From contig CAVXLJ010000030.1 in the NCBI GenBank assembly GCA_963762605.1, positions 4,490 to 68,489 on the forward strand: a stretch of 64,000 bases of DNA, read 5' to 3'. The stretch comes from CAVSRC01 sp963762605. GTDB lineage: Bacteria > Pseudomonadota > Alphaproteobacteria > Rhizobiales > Kaistiaceae. Positions 17,959 through 25,368 of the stretch are shown here, one piece after another; position 1 is the stretch's first letter, and each line of letters opens with the position of its first letter. The notes beneath the pieces are model-generated. The model saw nothing but the letters and a program-made list of their open reading frames with translations. It was not told where the DNA came from and searched no databases. The position numbers and the translations under genes are program-made.

Positions 17959-19101
17959 CTATTTCCACAGCTTGAGGTAGGCCGACTTGTAGTCGTACGA
18001 GGCGTGCCAGTCGGCGCCGGGGGCCGGCAGGTTCGTCTTGTCCAGCATCTGGAAAGGAACGTTCTCGCCGTTCGGCTCAATGACCGGTTGGCCGTTGAGG
18101 ACGCGGATGGACTGGTCGATCAGCGCGTAGCCGAGATAGGTGTTGTCGAAGGCGCAGTCGGCAACCTGCACGCGGCCGTTACGAATGAAATCGAGGTTCT
18201 GCTCGTCGCCAAGCTGACTGAGGAGCTTGACGCGATCGCCGAGGCCCGCCTGGGCGATGGCATTGACCATGAACGCTGCCGCCGGGTCGAACGGCCCGAC
18301 CACGTAGGTCACTTTCGGATGGGACTGAAGGTACCCGACCGTCTGCTGCCCGAGGGTCGTCGCGACCTGCGAGCCCGTCGTCTGCATGAGCGGCTGAAGC
18401 GTGCAGCCCTTGCACTCCTTGAGGCGCGCAAGCAGGCCGAGGTTGACCGCTCGCACCGTTGGAAACTCGTCAGCGGTGACGACCAGCACATTGGCCTTGC
18501 CACCGGAGTCGGCGATGATCCAGTCGGCCATGCGGCGGCCGACCTCGGGCATGTTCGGGCTGACGTCAAGAACGTAGTCCAGATTGTCTCCCTCAGGCTT
18601 CAGAACCGGGTTCGGCGAGTTGGTGCTGTCTGTGCCGGAGAGAACCGGTATGCCCGCCTTCTTTGCGGCGCTCAGCCCGAGCTGAACGAAATTCGGATCG
18701 ATCGACATGAGGAGAATGAGGTTCGACCCGGCCGAGACTGCGTCGAGGATGGCGGCGTTCTGCTTCTGCTGAGTGCCGCCGCCGTCGTACTGCGTGACGG
18801 TCCAGCCGAGAGCCTTCGCCGCTTCGGCCGCCGCGTCGGCTGGCGCCGTGCAACCGTGGAAGGCCGCCGCGCAAGGAATTATCCCCACCTTGATGCCTTT
18901 CGGGGCCTTGGCCGGTTCGGTCGGACCCTTGAAGGTCGCCGGCGTCTCCATGCGGGCAACATCCTTCGTCGCGTCGGCGGCGAACGCGGATGCACCCATG
19001 AATGCGATGAAAGCACCGACGACCACGCCGGTCACCACACGTCCCGGCAACGCGGAATTCGCGCGGCGCCGAGGACGATCGCTACAACCCTTCACGCTCA
19101 T
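17959..19101 (-). CDS. Periplasmic binding protein, ribose-type, of the HpaR-linked transporter
   Basis: First gene of the 19101-14289 operon. ATG 19101 is preceded by AAGGAGG. A rather long N-region rich in Arg (about 25 residues) precedes the hydrophobic signal segment TGVVVGAFIAFMGASAFA, ending near residue 40. The mature part has the Peripla_BP_4 fold (KVGIIPCAAAFHGCTAP; ILLMSIDPNFVQLGLSAAKKAG; YVVGPFDPAAAFMVNAIAQAG). Several cysteines occur (PCAAAFHGC, KECKGC, VADCAF), possibly paired in the periplasm. A CATGTTAA operator-like site lies about 44 bases upstream of the ATG, linking it to the meta-cleavage operon. Confidence 0.9.
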   Translation of the reverse strand: MSVKGCSDRPRRRANSALPGRVVTGVVVGAFIAFMGASAFAADATKDVARMETPATFKGPTEPAKAPKGIKVGIIPCAAAFHGCTAPADAAAEAAKALGWTVTQYDGGGTQQKQNAAILDAVSAGSNLILLMSIDPNFVQLGLSAAKKAGIPVLSGTDSTNSPNPVLKPEGDNLDYVLDVSPNMPEVGRRMADWIIADSGGKANVLVVTADEFPTVRAVNLGLLARLKECKGCTLQPLMQTTGSQVATTLGQQTVGYLQSHPKVTYVVGPFDPAAAFMVNAIAQAGLGDRVKLLSQLGDEQNLDFIRNGRVQVADCAFDNTYLGYALIDQSIRVLNGQPVIEPNGENVPFQMLDKTNLPAPGADWHASYDYKSAYLKLWK

Positions 19102-19140
19102 TGATCCCTCCTTCCCAAGACTGGAACGCGACGAGATACA

Positions 19141-19156
19141 TATCATGTTAATTAAT
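19141..19156. promoter_or_regulatory. Putative HpaR-type operator, site a
   Basis: Contains CATGTTAA (core ATATCATGTTAA, 19140-19151), about 44 bases upstream of the binding-protein ATG at 19101. It is an imperfect copy of the palindrome TTAACATGTTAA found in various states at five other promoters between here and 23134. Recognition by the MarR-family protein at 22470 is inferred. Confidence 0.6.
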
Positions 19157-19307
19157 CGCTGCAAATCCCGGAAGTGGATTTTCGCGGCGGATCATGCGCG
19201 GAAACGACAATGGCGCGCCCGGCGTCGGCGGCATGGGCGCGACCGTCGCTTCACGGGGTTCATGCGTGACGGGATATCTGGTGCCGCGGCGCTCGCGCGG
19301 TGCTGCG

Positions 19308-20072
19308 TCAACCGGCGACAGGTCCGATCGTATCGCCGACCGACAGCGCGCCCTTTTGCAGGACCTTCAGGTAGATGCCGCAGTCCAGGTGATCGTAGAT
19401 CTGCATCAGGCTCTTCGGCAGGTTGAGGTCGCGTGCGCCGGTGAGGGGATCGACATTGACGGCCGCACACCGGTCGATTCGCTTGGTGACCTCGAACCTG
19501 ACGCCGCCGCCCACCACCTGCGTGCCGACCCACGAGAACTCCTCCCAGGCCGGCAGTCCCTCGACATAGAGGTTGCCGCGAAAACGCAGCGGGTGGACCT
19601 CCACGCCGAGCTTGCGGCCGATTTCGCGCACGGTCTCCAGGTTGATCAGCGAGACGACCATGCCCGTCGATGTATCCTGAAAGGAGAACCCGGGCGCCGA
19701 GATCACGCGCGGCGGACCGCGGAGGTCGTCGGCCGCATAGCGCTCGAAAAAGGTTTCGATCGCATGCCGGCCCTCCTTGGTGTCGAGCCGCCCCTCGGCA
19801 AGCACCTCGCCGTCCTTGCGGATCGTCAGCATCTGCGTCGTCTCGTCGAACTTCGTCCGAAGTTCCGCCAGCCGCTCGTGCTTCATCAGCATCAGAAACG
19901 CGTTCTTGCTGATCCATTTCGGCGCGCCGGGATCGAAATCGGACGGCCCGTTCTCGATCGCGTAGGCGCGGTCGAAGGGGATGACGGCACCGACATCGAG
20001 CCAAACGCGCTGCATCGGCTCGGGCGACAGGCCCTTGACGGGAAAGCGGAAGATTTCGGCGATCTGCGTCAT
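19308..20072 (-). CDS. MOSC-domain protein (MOSC N-terminal barrel plus MOSC), YcbX-like without ferredoxin domain
   Basis: Predicted molybdenum-cofactor-binding protein, 254 residues. The N-terminal half starts IAEIFRFPVKGLSPEPM, the typical MOSC_N beginning (FPVKG). The C-terminal half has KRIDRCAAVNVDPLTG, which contains the conserved Cys expected to bind molybdenum. E. coli YcbX, which reduces N-hydroxylated compounds, has the same two parts plus a C-terminal 2Fe-2S domain of about 100 residues. This protein ends where that domain would begin, and a separate 2Fe-2S ferredoxin is encoded at 21888. It follows the unknown gene at 20109 by 36 bases on the same strand. Confidence 0.88.
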   Translation of the reverse strand: MTQIAEIFRFPVKGLSPEPMQRVWLDVGAVIPFDRAYAIENGPSDFDPGAPKWISKNAFLMLMKHERLAELRTKFDETTQMLTIRKDGEVLAEGRLDTKEGRHAIETFFERYAADDLRGPPRVISAPGFSFQDTSTGMVVSLINLETVREIGRKLGVEVHPLRFRGNLYVEGLPAWEEFSWVGTQVVGGGVRFEVTKRIDRCAAVNVDPLTGARDLNLPKSLMQIYDHLDCGIYLKVLQKGALSVGDTIGPVAG

Positions 20073-20108
20073 GGAATCCTCACCACTGCTGCTGGCGTCG
20101 ACCTGAGA

Positions 20109-20729
20109 TTAGCGCGCTTCGGTCCAGCTTTCCGAAAGCCCAAGGCCGCTGGTGCTGTATGGCCGTCCGAGCCGATCGCGCGGCCACGCTTGCCCTTCGG
20201 CCGGCGTGCCATTGATCGTCAGCCGCGCAGCAAGCGTCGGCACCAGGACGGTGCATACGCCATAGGGCCGCTCCTGGCCCGGCCGCGTGTGGACGAGAAT
20301 CGGATCGAGGAAGTCGCTCCACGTCATCTCGATCTGCATGTCGTACGCCCTGACCTGCTCGGTCCAGAAGAAATGCGGGTCGCCGGTGCGCGTGAAGCTG
20401 GCGTCGAACACCGGAATGGAAATGTCCTTGAGATCGGGGACAAGCATTCCTTGGATGGTGCGCTGGAGCCAGCGCGTCATCGCCATATTGTCCGAATAAA
20501 TGCGCCAGCGTCCCTCGGTCAGCTCGCTCTTGAGGTAGAGTGCGTGCCCCGGACCCGACGGACTGAACAGGACGCGCCAGAAGCTCACCTCGGTCGAATG
20601 CGGATCGCCGTCTTTGGCGCTCAGCCGCATGAATTGGTTCTCGCCGGTGACGACGACACGGTTCTCGTCAACCGACGAGTCGCCGCCCTCGTATTCGCTG
20701 CGCTTTGGCTTGCGGACTTTGGCGTTCAC
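20109..20729 (-). CDS. Protein of unknown function, co-located with MOSC protein
   Basis: I do not recognise this 206-residue protein. It is soluble-looking, with no signal peptide or membrane segment, and rich in aromatic and charged residues (MTRWLQRTIQGML; FTRTGDPHFFWTEQV; WSDFLDPILVHTRPGQERPYG). Its composition and codon use are like the neighbours, and it sits between a TIM-barrel gene and a MOSC gene on the same strand, so it looks real. I choose GTG 20729, which follows GGGAGGG. A CATGTTAA site lies about 100 bases upstream, overlapping the stop of the preceding gene, so it may have its own promoter in the same regulon. Confidence 0.75.
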   Translation of the reverse strand: MNAKVRKPKRSEYEGGDSSVDENRVVVTGENQFMRLSAKDGDPHSTEVSFWRVLFSPSGPGHALYLKSELTEGRWRIYSDNMAMTRWLQRTIQGMLVPDLKDISIPVFDASFTRTGDPHFFWTEQVRAYDMQIEMTWSDFLDPILVHTRPGQERPYGVCTVLVPTLAARLTINGTPAEGQAWPRDRLGRPYSTSGLGLSESWTEAR

Positions 20730-20826
20730 GGCCGACCCTCCCTCGTGGCTGGGATGCGCGGGGGCGACACGACCGGACAAGGCAGATGATTCGGCGCGAC
20801 GGGCAAGTGCATTCCCGCGATATTAA

Positions 20827-20838
20827 TTATCATGTTAA
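20827..20838. promoter_or_regulatory. Putative HpaR-type operator, site b
   Basis: TTATCATGTTAA, one base from the perfect palindrome TTAACATGTTAA, followed by GTTTCTC. It overlaps the last codons and stop of the TIM-barrel gene (20835) and lies about 104 bases upstream of the unknown gene starting at 20729. Binding by the HpaR-like protein is inferred. Confidence 0.6.
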
Positions 20839-21725
20839 GTTTCTCGTGCCGCCGAGTCAACGGCGGCGCGATGCCCTGCGGCGTCCGGCGGCACCGCTTT
20901 CCGCCGCCTGCCGGCCTCGCCGGCCCGTGCAAGGAAGCGGTCGGCGCTCGCCTTCAGAAGGCGCGCCCGCTCCACGAACGGCAACTTGCCACGCGCGTCC
21001 CCGAAAGGCACTTCAACGCTGATTTGAACGTGCGGCGGCATTACGGCCCAGATCGCATCGAGGTCGAACGTCCCGTCGCCGGGAAGTTGGCGATTGAATC
21101 GCGCCTCGTGGACCAGTGCTTCTCGCCCGATCGGCGCCAGCGCACCGCCGTCGCAAAGCTGAAGCTCGTGGATCAGCGCCGGCTCGATGTCGAGGAAGTC
21201 ATCAAAACGCGTATTGCACCGGTTGATGTGCAGGCAGTCGGTCATCAGCCCGCTGTTGGCGGCACCGGCGTTCTGCACGACGCGAAGGGTTGCCGCGAGA
21301 GAATTGGGTTGAGTGAAGGCCATGTATTCGAGATCCGCCGTCAAGCCGAAAGGCGCCGCCGCCGCGCAGAGCGCCGCGTAGTTGTCGGTGAGGCGCGCCT
21401 CGTCGGCGTCGTCGGCAATCGTCTGAATGATGCGGGCGCCAAGCCTTCCGGCCGCCTCGAATCCCGGCACATAGCTCTCCGGGTCGGTATCGGGACGCAA
21501 CCAGATCGCCTCGATGTCGAGGACGCGCAGGCCGTTGTCTGCGATCAACGCCTGGGTCTCGCGCATCATCGGCGTGTTGCCGATGAGCGGATGCTGCGCC
21601 TCGCCGGGCATGGTCGGGAATATGCGCAGGCCGACCGCGTCGAAACCCGCCTCGGCGGCTGTGCGAACCACCTCCGGCGGGCTGGCGTCGAGCATCGTCA
21701 GGTGTGGCAACGAGACGATTGTCAT
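20835..21725 (-). CDS. Sugar-phosphate isomerase/epimerase-family TIM barrel
   Basis: Xylose-isomerase-like TIM-barrel protein of about 296 residues (TIVSLPHLTMLDASPPEVVRTA; LGARIIQTIADDAD; VQISVEVPFGD). Likely metal-binding acidic and His residues are in LTADLEYMAFTQ, GLMTDCLHINR, IHELQLCDG and ISVEVPF. Members include sugar epimerases, inosose dehydratase and dehydroshikimate dehydratase. The start is ATG 21725 after CAGGGAA. An operator-like site is 34 bases upstream. In this aromatic setting a dehydratase or lyase on a ring precursor is as likely as a sugar epimerase; the role is unknown. Confidence 0.85.
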   Translation of the reverse strand: MTIVSLPHLTMLDASPPEVVRTAAEAGFDAVGLRIFPTMPGEAQHPLIGNTPMMRETQALIADNGLRVLDIEAIWLRPDTDPESYVPGFEAAGRLGARIIQTIADDADEARLTDNYAALCAAAAPFGLTADLEYMAFTQPNSLAATLRVVQNAGAANSGLMTDCLHINRCNTRFDDFLDIEPALIHELQLCDGGALAPIGREALVHEARFNRQLPGDGTFDLDAIWAVMPPHVQISVEVPFGDARGKLPFVERARLLKASADRFLARAGEAGRRRKAVPPDAAGHRAAVDSAARET

Positions 21726-21753
21726 GGCGGTTCCCTGGTCGCGCAGCACGTAG

Positions 21754-21765
21754 TTATCATGTTAA
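21754..21765. promoter_or_regulatory. Putative HpaR-type operator, site c
   Basis: TTATCATGTTAA, one mismatch from TTAACATGTTAA, about 34 bases upstream of the ATG at 21725 on the minus strand. It shares the divergent intergenic region with site d, so the TIM-barrel and ferredoxin genes may be controlled together. Confidence 0.62.
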
Positions 21766-21833
21766 GCAACGCCGCCGTGCCCAGTCAAGACCGCGGTCCG
21801 GCGTCGTTCGGGCGCTAAGCAACTTGACTTTTA

Positions 21834-21845
21834 TTAACGTGTTAA
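21834..21845. promoter_or_regulatory. Putative HpaR-type operator, site d
   Basis: TTAACGTGTTAA, with both four-base arms perfect and one change in the central CATG, followed by ATATCTC. It is centred about 48 bases upstream of the ferredoxin start at 21888 and 75 bases from site c. Confidence 0.62.
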
Positions 21846-21887
21846 ATATCTCCCTGTTCCCGCGGCTCGAGAATGCGCGAGGAGCGG

Positions 21888-22211
21888 ATGGTGGCGATCG
21901 TCTTCATCGAACCCGGCGGTGAGCGCCGCGAGGTTGATATCACGGAAGGCCGGTCCGTCATGGAGGGCGCGTTGCGCGGCGACGTGGAAGGTATCGTCGC
22001 GGAGTGCGGCGGCCAGTGCAGCTGCGGCACCTGCCATGTCTATGTCGAGGAAGCCCGCCTTGCGGACCTGCCGCCGCCGAAGCCGGACGAGGAAGCCATG
22101 CTCGACACGGTGGCGGCCGAACGGCGGCCCAACAGCCGCCTCAGTTGCCAGCTGAAGGTCGACGCGCAACTGGCCGGGATCGTGCTGGCGATTCCGCAAA
22201 GCCAATATTGA
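21888..22211 (+). CDS. 2Fe-2S ferredoxin, adrenodoxin/putidaredoxin type
   Basis: Small electron carrier of 107 residues. Cluster ligands follow the adrenodoxin spacing: three Cys in ECGGQCSCGTCHVYV (C-x5-C-x2-C pattern with an extra Cys) and the fourth in RLSCQL (about residue 90). DLPPPKPDEEAMLD between them is typical. ATG 21888 or GTG 21891 are likely starts because GAGGAG ends a few bases upstream; ATG 21873 would place that Shine-Dalgarno sequence inside the gene. No ferredoxin reductase or monooxygenase is adjacent. Its partner may be the MOSC protein at 19308 or an oxygenase elsewhere; this is inference. Confidence 0.92.
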   Translation: MVAIVFIEPGGERREVDITEGRSVMEGALRGDVEGIVAECGGQCSCGTCHVYVEEARLADLPPPKPDEEAMLDTVAAERRPNSRLSCQLKVDAQLAGIVLAIPQSQY

Positions 22212-22235
22212 CCGGCGCCCGCCGCTCTTGAATAT

Positions 22236-22243
22236 TTAACATG
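22236..22243. promoter_or_regulatory. Putative HpaR-type operator half-site, site e
   Basis: TTAACATG preceded by AATAT; only the left arm is kept. Reverse-complemented it reads CATGTTAAATATTC, close to the other sites. It lies after the ferredoxin gene and about 230 bases upstream of the HpaR-like gene, where it could serve autoregulation. Confidence 0.45.
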
Positions 22244-22469
22244 CTTCCGATTTCCGTTCGGTCGACCGGTCGGGTAGTCTGGCAAGGTGTGAGTCTTCCC
22301 AGGCGCAGATGCGGCGCTTGTGAGACTCTTTGATCGGGACTATTGCAACCCCGGCACGACGGCGGTGTCACGTGACGGTGAGCAAGCCTGAACCCCGCCG
22401 CTCGTTCGCTGCGAGCACGCCCATGCCCCCATTTCGAAGTCCATACGCAAACCTGAAGTGGCGCCCGAG

Positions 22470-23024
22470 ATGAAGAAGTTGCCTGCAAAGAAGAGCGCCG
22501 GCACAGCCGCAGCGACCCGGCAGAAAATGCCGGATTTCTCCCATTCCCTGCCGATGCTGCTGTTGCGTGGTCGCGAGGCTGTGATGCGGCATTTCCGACC
22601 GAGTTTGCTCGAGCACGGCGTCACTGAGCAGCAATGGCGCGTGCTGCGCGCCCTGAGCTCCGTCGACGAGATGGAAGTCATGGTGCTTGCCAACGCGACC
22701 TACCTGCTTCCGCCGAGCATGTCGCGGATCCTGAAGGACCTTCAGAAGCGCGGGCTGATCACGCGGCGCAGCGACCGTCGCGACCTCAGGCGCAATCTCG
22801 TCGCGATAAGTCGGCGCGGCACGGAGCTTATCGACACGCTCTCGCCGCGTTCCGATGCGGCCTACACCGAAATCGCCCGACGTTTTGGCCACGGCAATTT
22901 CAATCTGCTCGGCGAGCTGCTCCTGAAGCTTGAGTCGGAACTGCAGCCGGACACCCCTGGCACTTCCAAGCGGCCGTCCGCACGGCAGCGTTCGCCTGGC
23001 CGCTCACGCTCCTCGCGCAGCTGA
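22470..23024 (+). CDS. hpaR: MarR-family regulator, homoprotocatechuate operon repressor HpaR-like
   Basis: Likely repressor of the aromatic cluster. It aligns with HpaR: SLPMLLLRGREAVMRHFRP, then GVTEQQWRVLRALSS, then the winged helix-turn-helix LPPSMSRILKDLQKRGLITRRSDRRDLRRN (about residues 81-110 from ATG 22470). HpaR proteins are about 145 residues; this one has extra lysine-rich N-terminal and serine/arginine-rich C-terminal tails. The start is uncertain (ATG 22470 or GTG 22458, neither with a strong Shine-Dalgarno). It stands between the ferredoxin gene and the meta-cleavage operon, whose promoter carries an operator-like palindrome. Confidence 0.88.
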   Translation: MKKLPAKKSAGTAAATRQKMPDFSHSLPMLLLRGREAVMRHFRPSLLEHGVTEQQWRVLRALSSVDEMEVMVLANATYLLPPSMSRILKDLQKRGLITRRSDRRDLRRNLVAISRRGTELIDTLSPRSDAAYTEIARRFGHGNFNLLGELLLKLESELQPDTPGTSKRPSARQRSPGRSRSSRS

Positions 23025-23122
23025 CCTCGCCGGCAACGATCGCTCACTAGCCGCCGCGCACGGATCGCCCTGCGGAAATCGTTGGCGATCGTGCTGCGTG
23101 CGTCAGCGTTGACCGAATATCG

Positions 23123-23134
23123 TTCGCATGTTAA
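23123..23134. promoter_or_regulatory. Putative HpaR-type operator, site f
   Basis: TTCGCATGTTAA followed by CTATCTC; right arm and centre perfect, left arm degenerate. Centred about 45 bases upstream of the first gene of the ring-cleavage operon (GTG 23174). The downstream CTATCTC matches the ATATCTC after site d. Confidence 0.6.
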
Positions 23135-23173
23135 CTATCTCGCGCTGCAGCGGTCGCGAATGCGGAGGCGTCG

Positions 23174-24076
23174 GTGGTAACTCCGGATATGTTGAAGGGC
23201 TCGTTTCCTCCTCTTGTCACGCCAATCCACCAGGGAAAAATCGACGAGCAGACCTTCGCGAAACTGATCGAGTTTCAGATCGCAGGCGGCAGTCATGGCA
23301 TTCTGGTCAACGGCACGACGGCGGAGCCTTCGACCTTGTCCGTCGAGGAGCGGAATCGCCTTGTCGAGGTCGCCGTAGAGGCCGCGGCATCCCGCCTGCC
23401 TGTTGTCGCTGCCACGGGCTCGCAGTCGCTGGCCGACACGAAGGCGCTCACTGCGCACGCGGTTGCTGCCGGCGTTGACGCGCTGCTGATCGTCACGCCC
23501 TATTACATTCGCCCGCCTCAGCGCGGATTGATCGACTATTTCCTTGAAGCCACCGGCGACCACGACACGCCATGGATGATCTATCACATCCCCGGTCGGA
23601 CCGCCGTCGGCGTGACAATCGAGACGCTGGCGACGCTCCGCGAGCGGTCGCCGACCTTTGTCGGTATGAAGCATGCCTCGACCGACATCGGCTTTGTCAC
23701 CGAATGCATGACCCGGTTCGGTCCGGATTTCCGGATTTTTGTGGGGCTTGAGGAATTGAGTTTCCCGATGATGGCGCTCGGCGCCTGCGGGCTGATGAAC
23801 GCTGTCGGCAACATCGCACCACGCGTCCTTTCCGAATTGTGCACGGCGATCTGGAACAACGATCTCGCCGGCGCTCGAAAGATCCACGACAGCCTGTTCG
23901 AACTGAACCGGTCGGTGTTCTTCGACACCAATCCCATACCTATGAAGCACATGATGAAGCGCCTAGGTATCTTGCCCGCCAACGAACACCGTCTCCCGCT
24001 GGCGCCGCCGACGGCCGACGTGGCCGCACGGCTCGATGCCGTGCTGGACCGCGCCGGCTTGGTGCCGGTCGGCTGA
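23174..24076 (+). CDS. DapA-family Schiff-base lyase, first gene of the meta-cleavage operon
   Basis: Pyruvate-dependent aldolase/synthase of the dihydrodipicolinate synthase/N-acetylneuraminate lyase family, 300 residues. The catalytic set is present: NGTTAEPS (usual GTTGE), the Tyr in IYHIPGRT, and the Schiff-base Lys in FVGMKHASTD (about residue 164). The start is GTG 23174 with GGAGG five bases upstream. It leads an operon of homoprotocatechuate genes in which no HpaH hydratase or HpaI aldolase is seen. I infer that it cleaves the terminal keto-diacid to pyruvate and a semialdehyde, or does the reverse of such a step. True lysine biosynthesis is less likely here. Confidence 0.88.
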   Translation: MVTPDMLKGSFPPLVTPIHQGKIDEQTFAKLIEFQIAGGSHGILVNGTTAEPSTLSVEERNRLVEVAVEAAASRLPVVAATGSQSLADTKALTAHAVAAGVDALLIVTPYYIRPPQRGLIDYFLEATGDHDTPWMIYHIPGRTAVGVTIETLATLRERSPTFVGMKHASTDIGFVTECMTRFGPDFRIFVGLEELSFPMMALGACGLMNAVGNIAPRVLSELCTAIWNNDLAGARKIHDSLFELNRSVFFDTNPIPMKHMMKRLGILPANEHRLPLAPPTADVAARLDAVLDRAGLVPVG

Positions 24077-24093
24077 ATGCGCGGGACCGAACA

Positions 24094-24942
24094 ATGAATC
24101 GCGTGGCGAGCTACAGGCGCAAAGATGGTACGACGGGCTTCGGTCTGGTTGACGGCGAAAGCGTCTCGGAGTGCGCGAGCAGCGATATGCCGGACATGAT
24201 GTCCGCTCTGCGCGCCGACCGACTTGCCGCGCTGAGAGCCTCGGCCGGCAGCGTCCGTTGGTCGACAACCGACGTCGTCTTCATGCCGCCGGTTGCCGCG
24301 CCCGAGAAGATCATCTGCGTTGGCGTCAATTATGCCAATCGCAATGCCGAGTACCGCGACGGCAGCGGCGAATATGCCTATCCGAGTTTGTTCGTCCGCT
24401 TTCCCGGTTCATTCGTCGGCCACGAGCAGGCGATTGTGCGGCCGAGGGAGTCCGACCAGTTCGACTACGAGGGCGAGGTCGTTCTTGTCGTCGGTCGACC
24501 CGGCCGGCGTATTCCGCGCGATGACGCACTTGACCACGTCGCCGGGCTGACGCTCGCCAACGATGGAACACTCCGCGACTGGCTTCGCCACTCCAGGTTC
24601 AACGTTACCCAGGGAAAGAACTTCGACGCTTCCGGCAGCATCGGCCCGTGGATCGTGCCGGCGTCGGAGATCGACCTCGCGCGTCCGTTGCGCCTGACGA
24701 CCCGGGTCAACGGCGAAGTCCGCCAGGACGACACGACCGCGAACATGCTCTTCGATTTCAGCCGTCTCATCGAATACATCTCGACCTTTACCACGCTTAG
24801 GCCCGGCGATCTGATCCTGACCGGCACGCCGACCGGTGCCGGCGCCAGGCTCGACCCGCCGCGTTGGTTGAAGCCCGGCGATACTGTGGAGATCGAAGTG
24901 CCGGAAATCGGCACCCTCCGCAATCCGGTTGCCGATGCCTGA
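24094..24942 (+). CDS. hpaG: Fumarylacetoacetate-hydrolase-family protein, HpaG-like decarboxylase/isomerase
   Basis: Metal-dependent enzyme expected to decarboxylate 5-oxo-pent-3-ene-1,2,5-tricarboxylate in the homoprotocatechuate pathway. 282 residues with a single FAH domain after a short N-terminal extension. The metal-binding acidic residues are in FDYEGEVVLVVG (about 125-136) and LANDGTLRDW. Typical motifs are KIICVGVNYANRNAE, QGKNFDASGSIGPWIV and GDLILTGTPTG. The start is ATG 24094, 17 bases after the preceding stop; the longer open frame upstream lies inside the DapA-like gene. Enterobacterial HpaG is a two-domain fusion; here there is one domain, as in many non-enteric bacteria. Confidence 0.88.
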   Translation: MNRVASYRRKDGTTGFGLVDGESVSECASSDMPDMMSALRADRLAALRASAGSVRWSTTDVVFMPPVAAPEKIICVGVNYANRNAEYRDGSGEYAYPSLFVRFPGSFVGHEQAIVRPRESDQFDYEGEVVLVVGRPGRRIPRDDALDHVAGLTLANDGTLRDWLRHSRFNVTQGKNFDASGSIGPWIVPASEIDLARPLRLTTRVNGEVRQDDTTANMLFDFSRLIEYISTFTTLRPGDLILTGTPTGAGARLDPPRWLKPGDTVEIEVPEIGTLRNPVADA

Positions 24943-24957
24943 CCCGGAGGATCGACA

Positions 24958-25368
24958 ATGCCGCACGTCACCATCGAGTATTCGGCGAACGTCGAGAAGA
25001 GCGTCGACATTTTCGCCCTCGTCCGAGATGTGCACAAGACGGTGCTCGCCACCGGCGTGTTCGAGCTCGGCGCCGTTCGCACGCGTGTGCTGCGCTCCGA
25101 CCTGTACGAGATCGCCGACGGCGACCCCGATAACGGCTTCATTCACGTCATGCTGAGAATCGGGCCCGGCCGGGCCGCGCCAATCCGCAAGCGCGTTGCG
25201 CAGGCTGTTCTGGATGCGGTCGCCGAGGCGACGAAGGAGCTTTTCGCCCGGTCCGGACTCGGTCTTTCGGTGGAAGTTTGCGAAATCGACAATTCGACGG
25301 CCGTTCGGCTCAATAATCTGCACGACCGGATAGCGGCCAAAGGCACCGCCGGCAGGATCGCACCGTGA
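24958..25368 (+). CDS. hpaF: 5-carboxymethyl-2-hydroxymuconate delta-isomerase
   Basis: Tautomerase-superfamily isomerase of 136 residues acting between the dehydrogenase and the decarboxylase of the homoprotocatechuate pathway. The N-terminal Pro that acts as the catalytic base after Met removal is present (MPHVTIEYSANVE). Other family segments are FELGAVRTRVLRSDLYEIADGD and HVMLRIGPGR. A Shine-Dalgarno GGAGG precedes ATG 24958. Its stop overlaps the GTG of the next gene (GTGA). Confidence 0.93.
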   Translation: MPHVTIEYSANVEKSVDIFALVRDVHKTVLATGVFELGAVRTRVLRSDLYEIADGDPDNGFIHVMLRIGPGRAAPIRKRVAQAVLDAVAEATKELFARSGLGLSVEVCEIDNSTAVRLNNLHDRIAAKGTAGRIAP

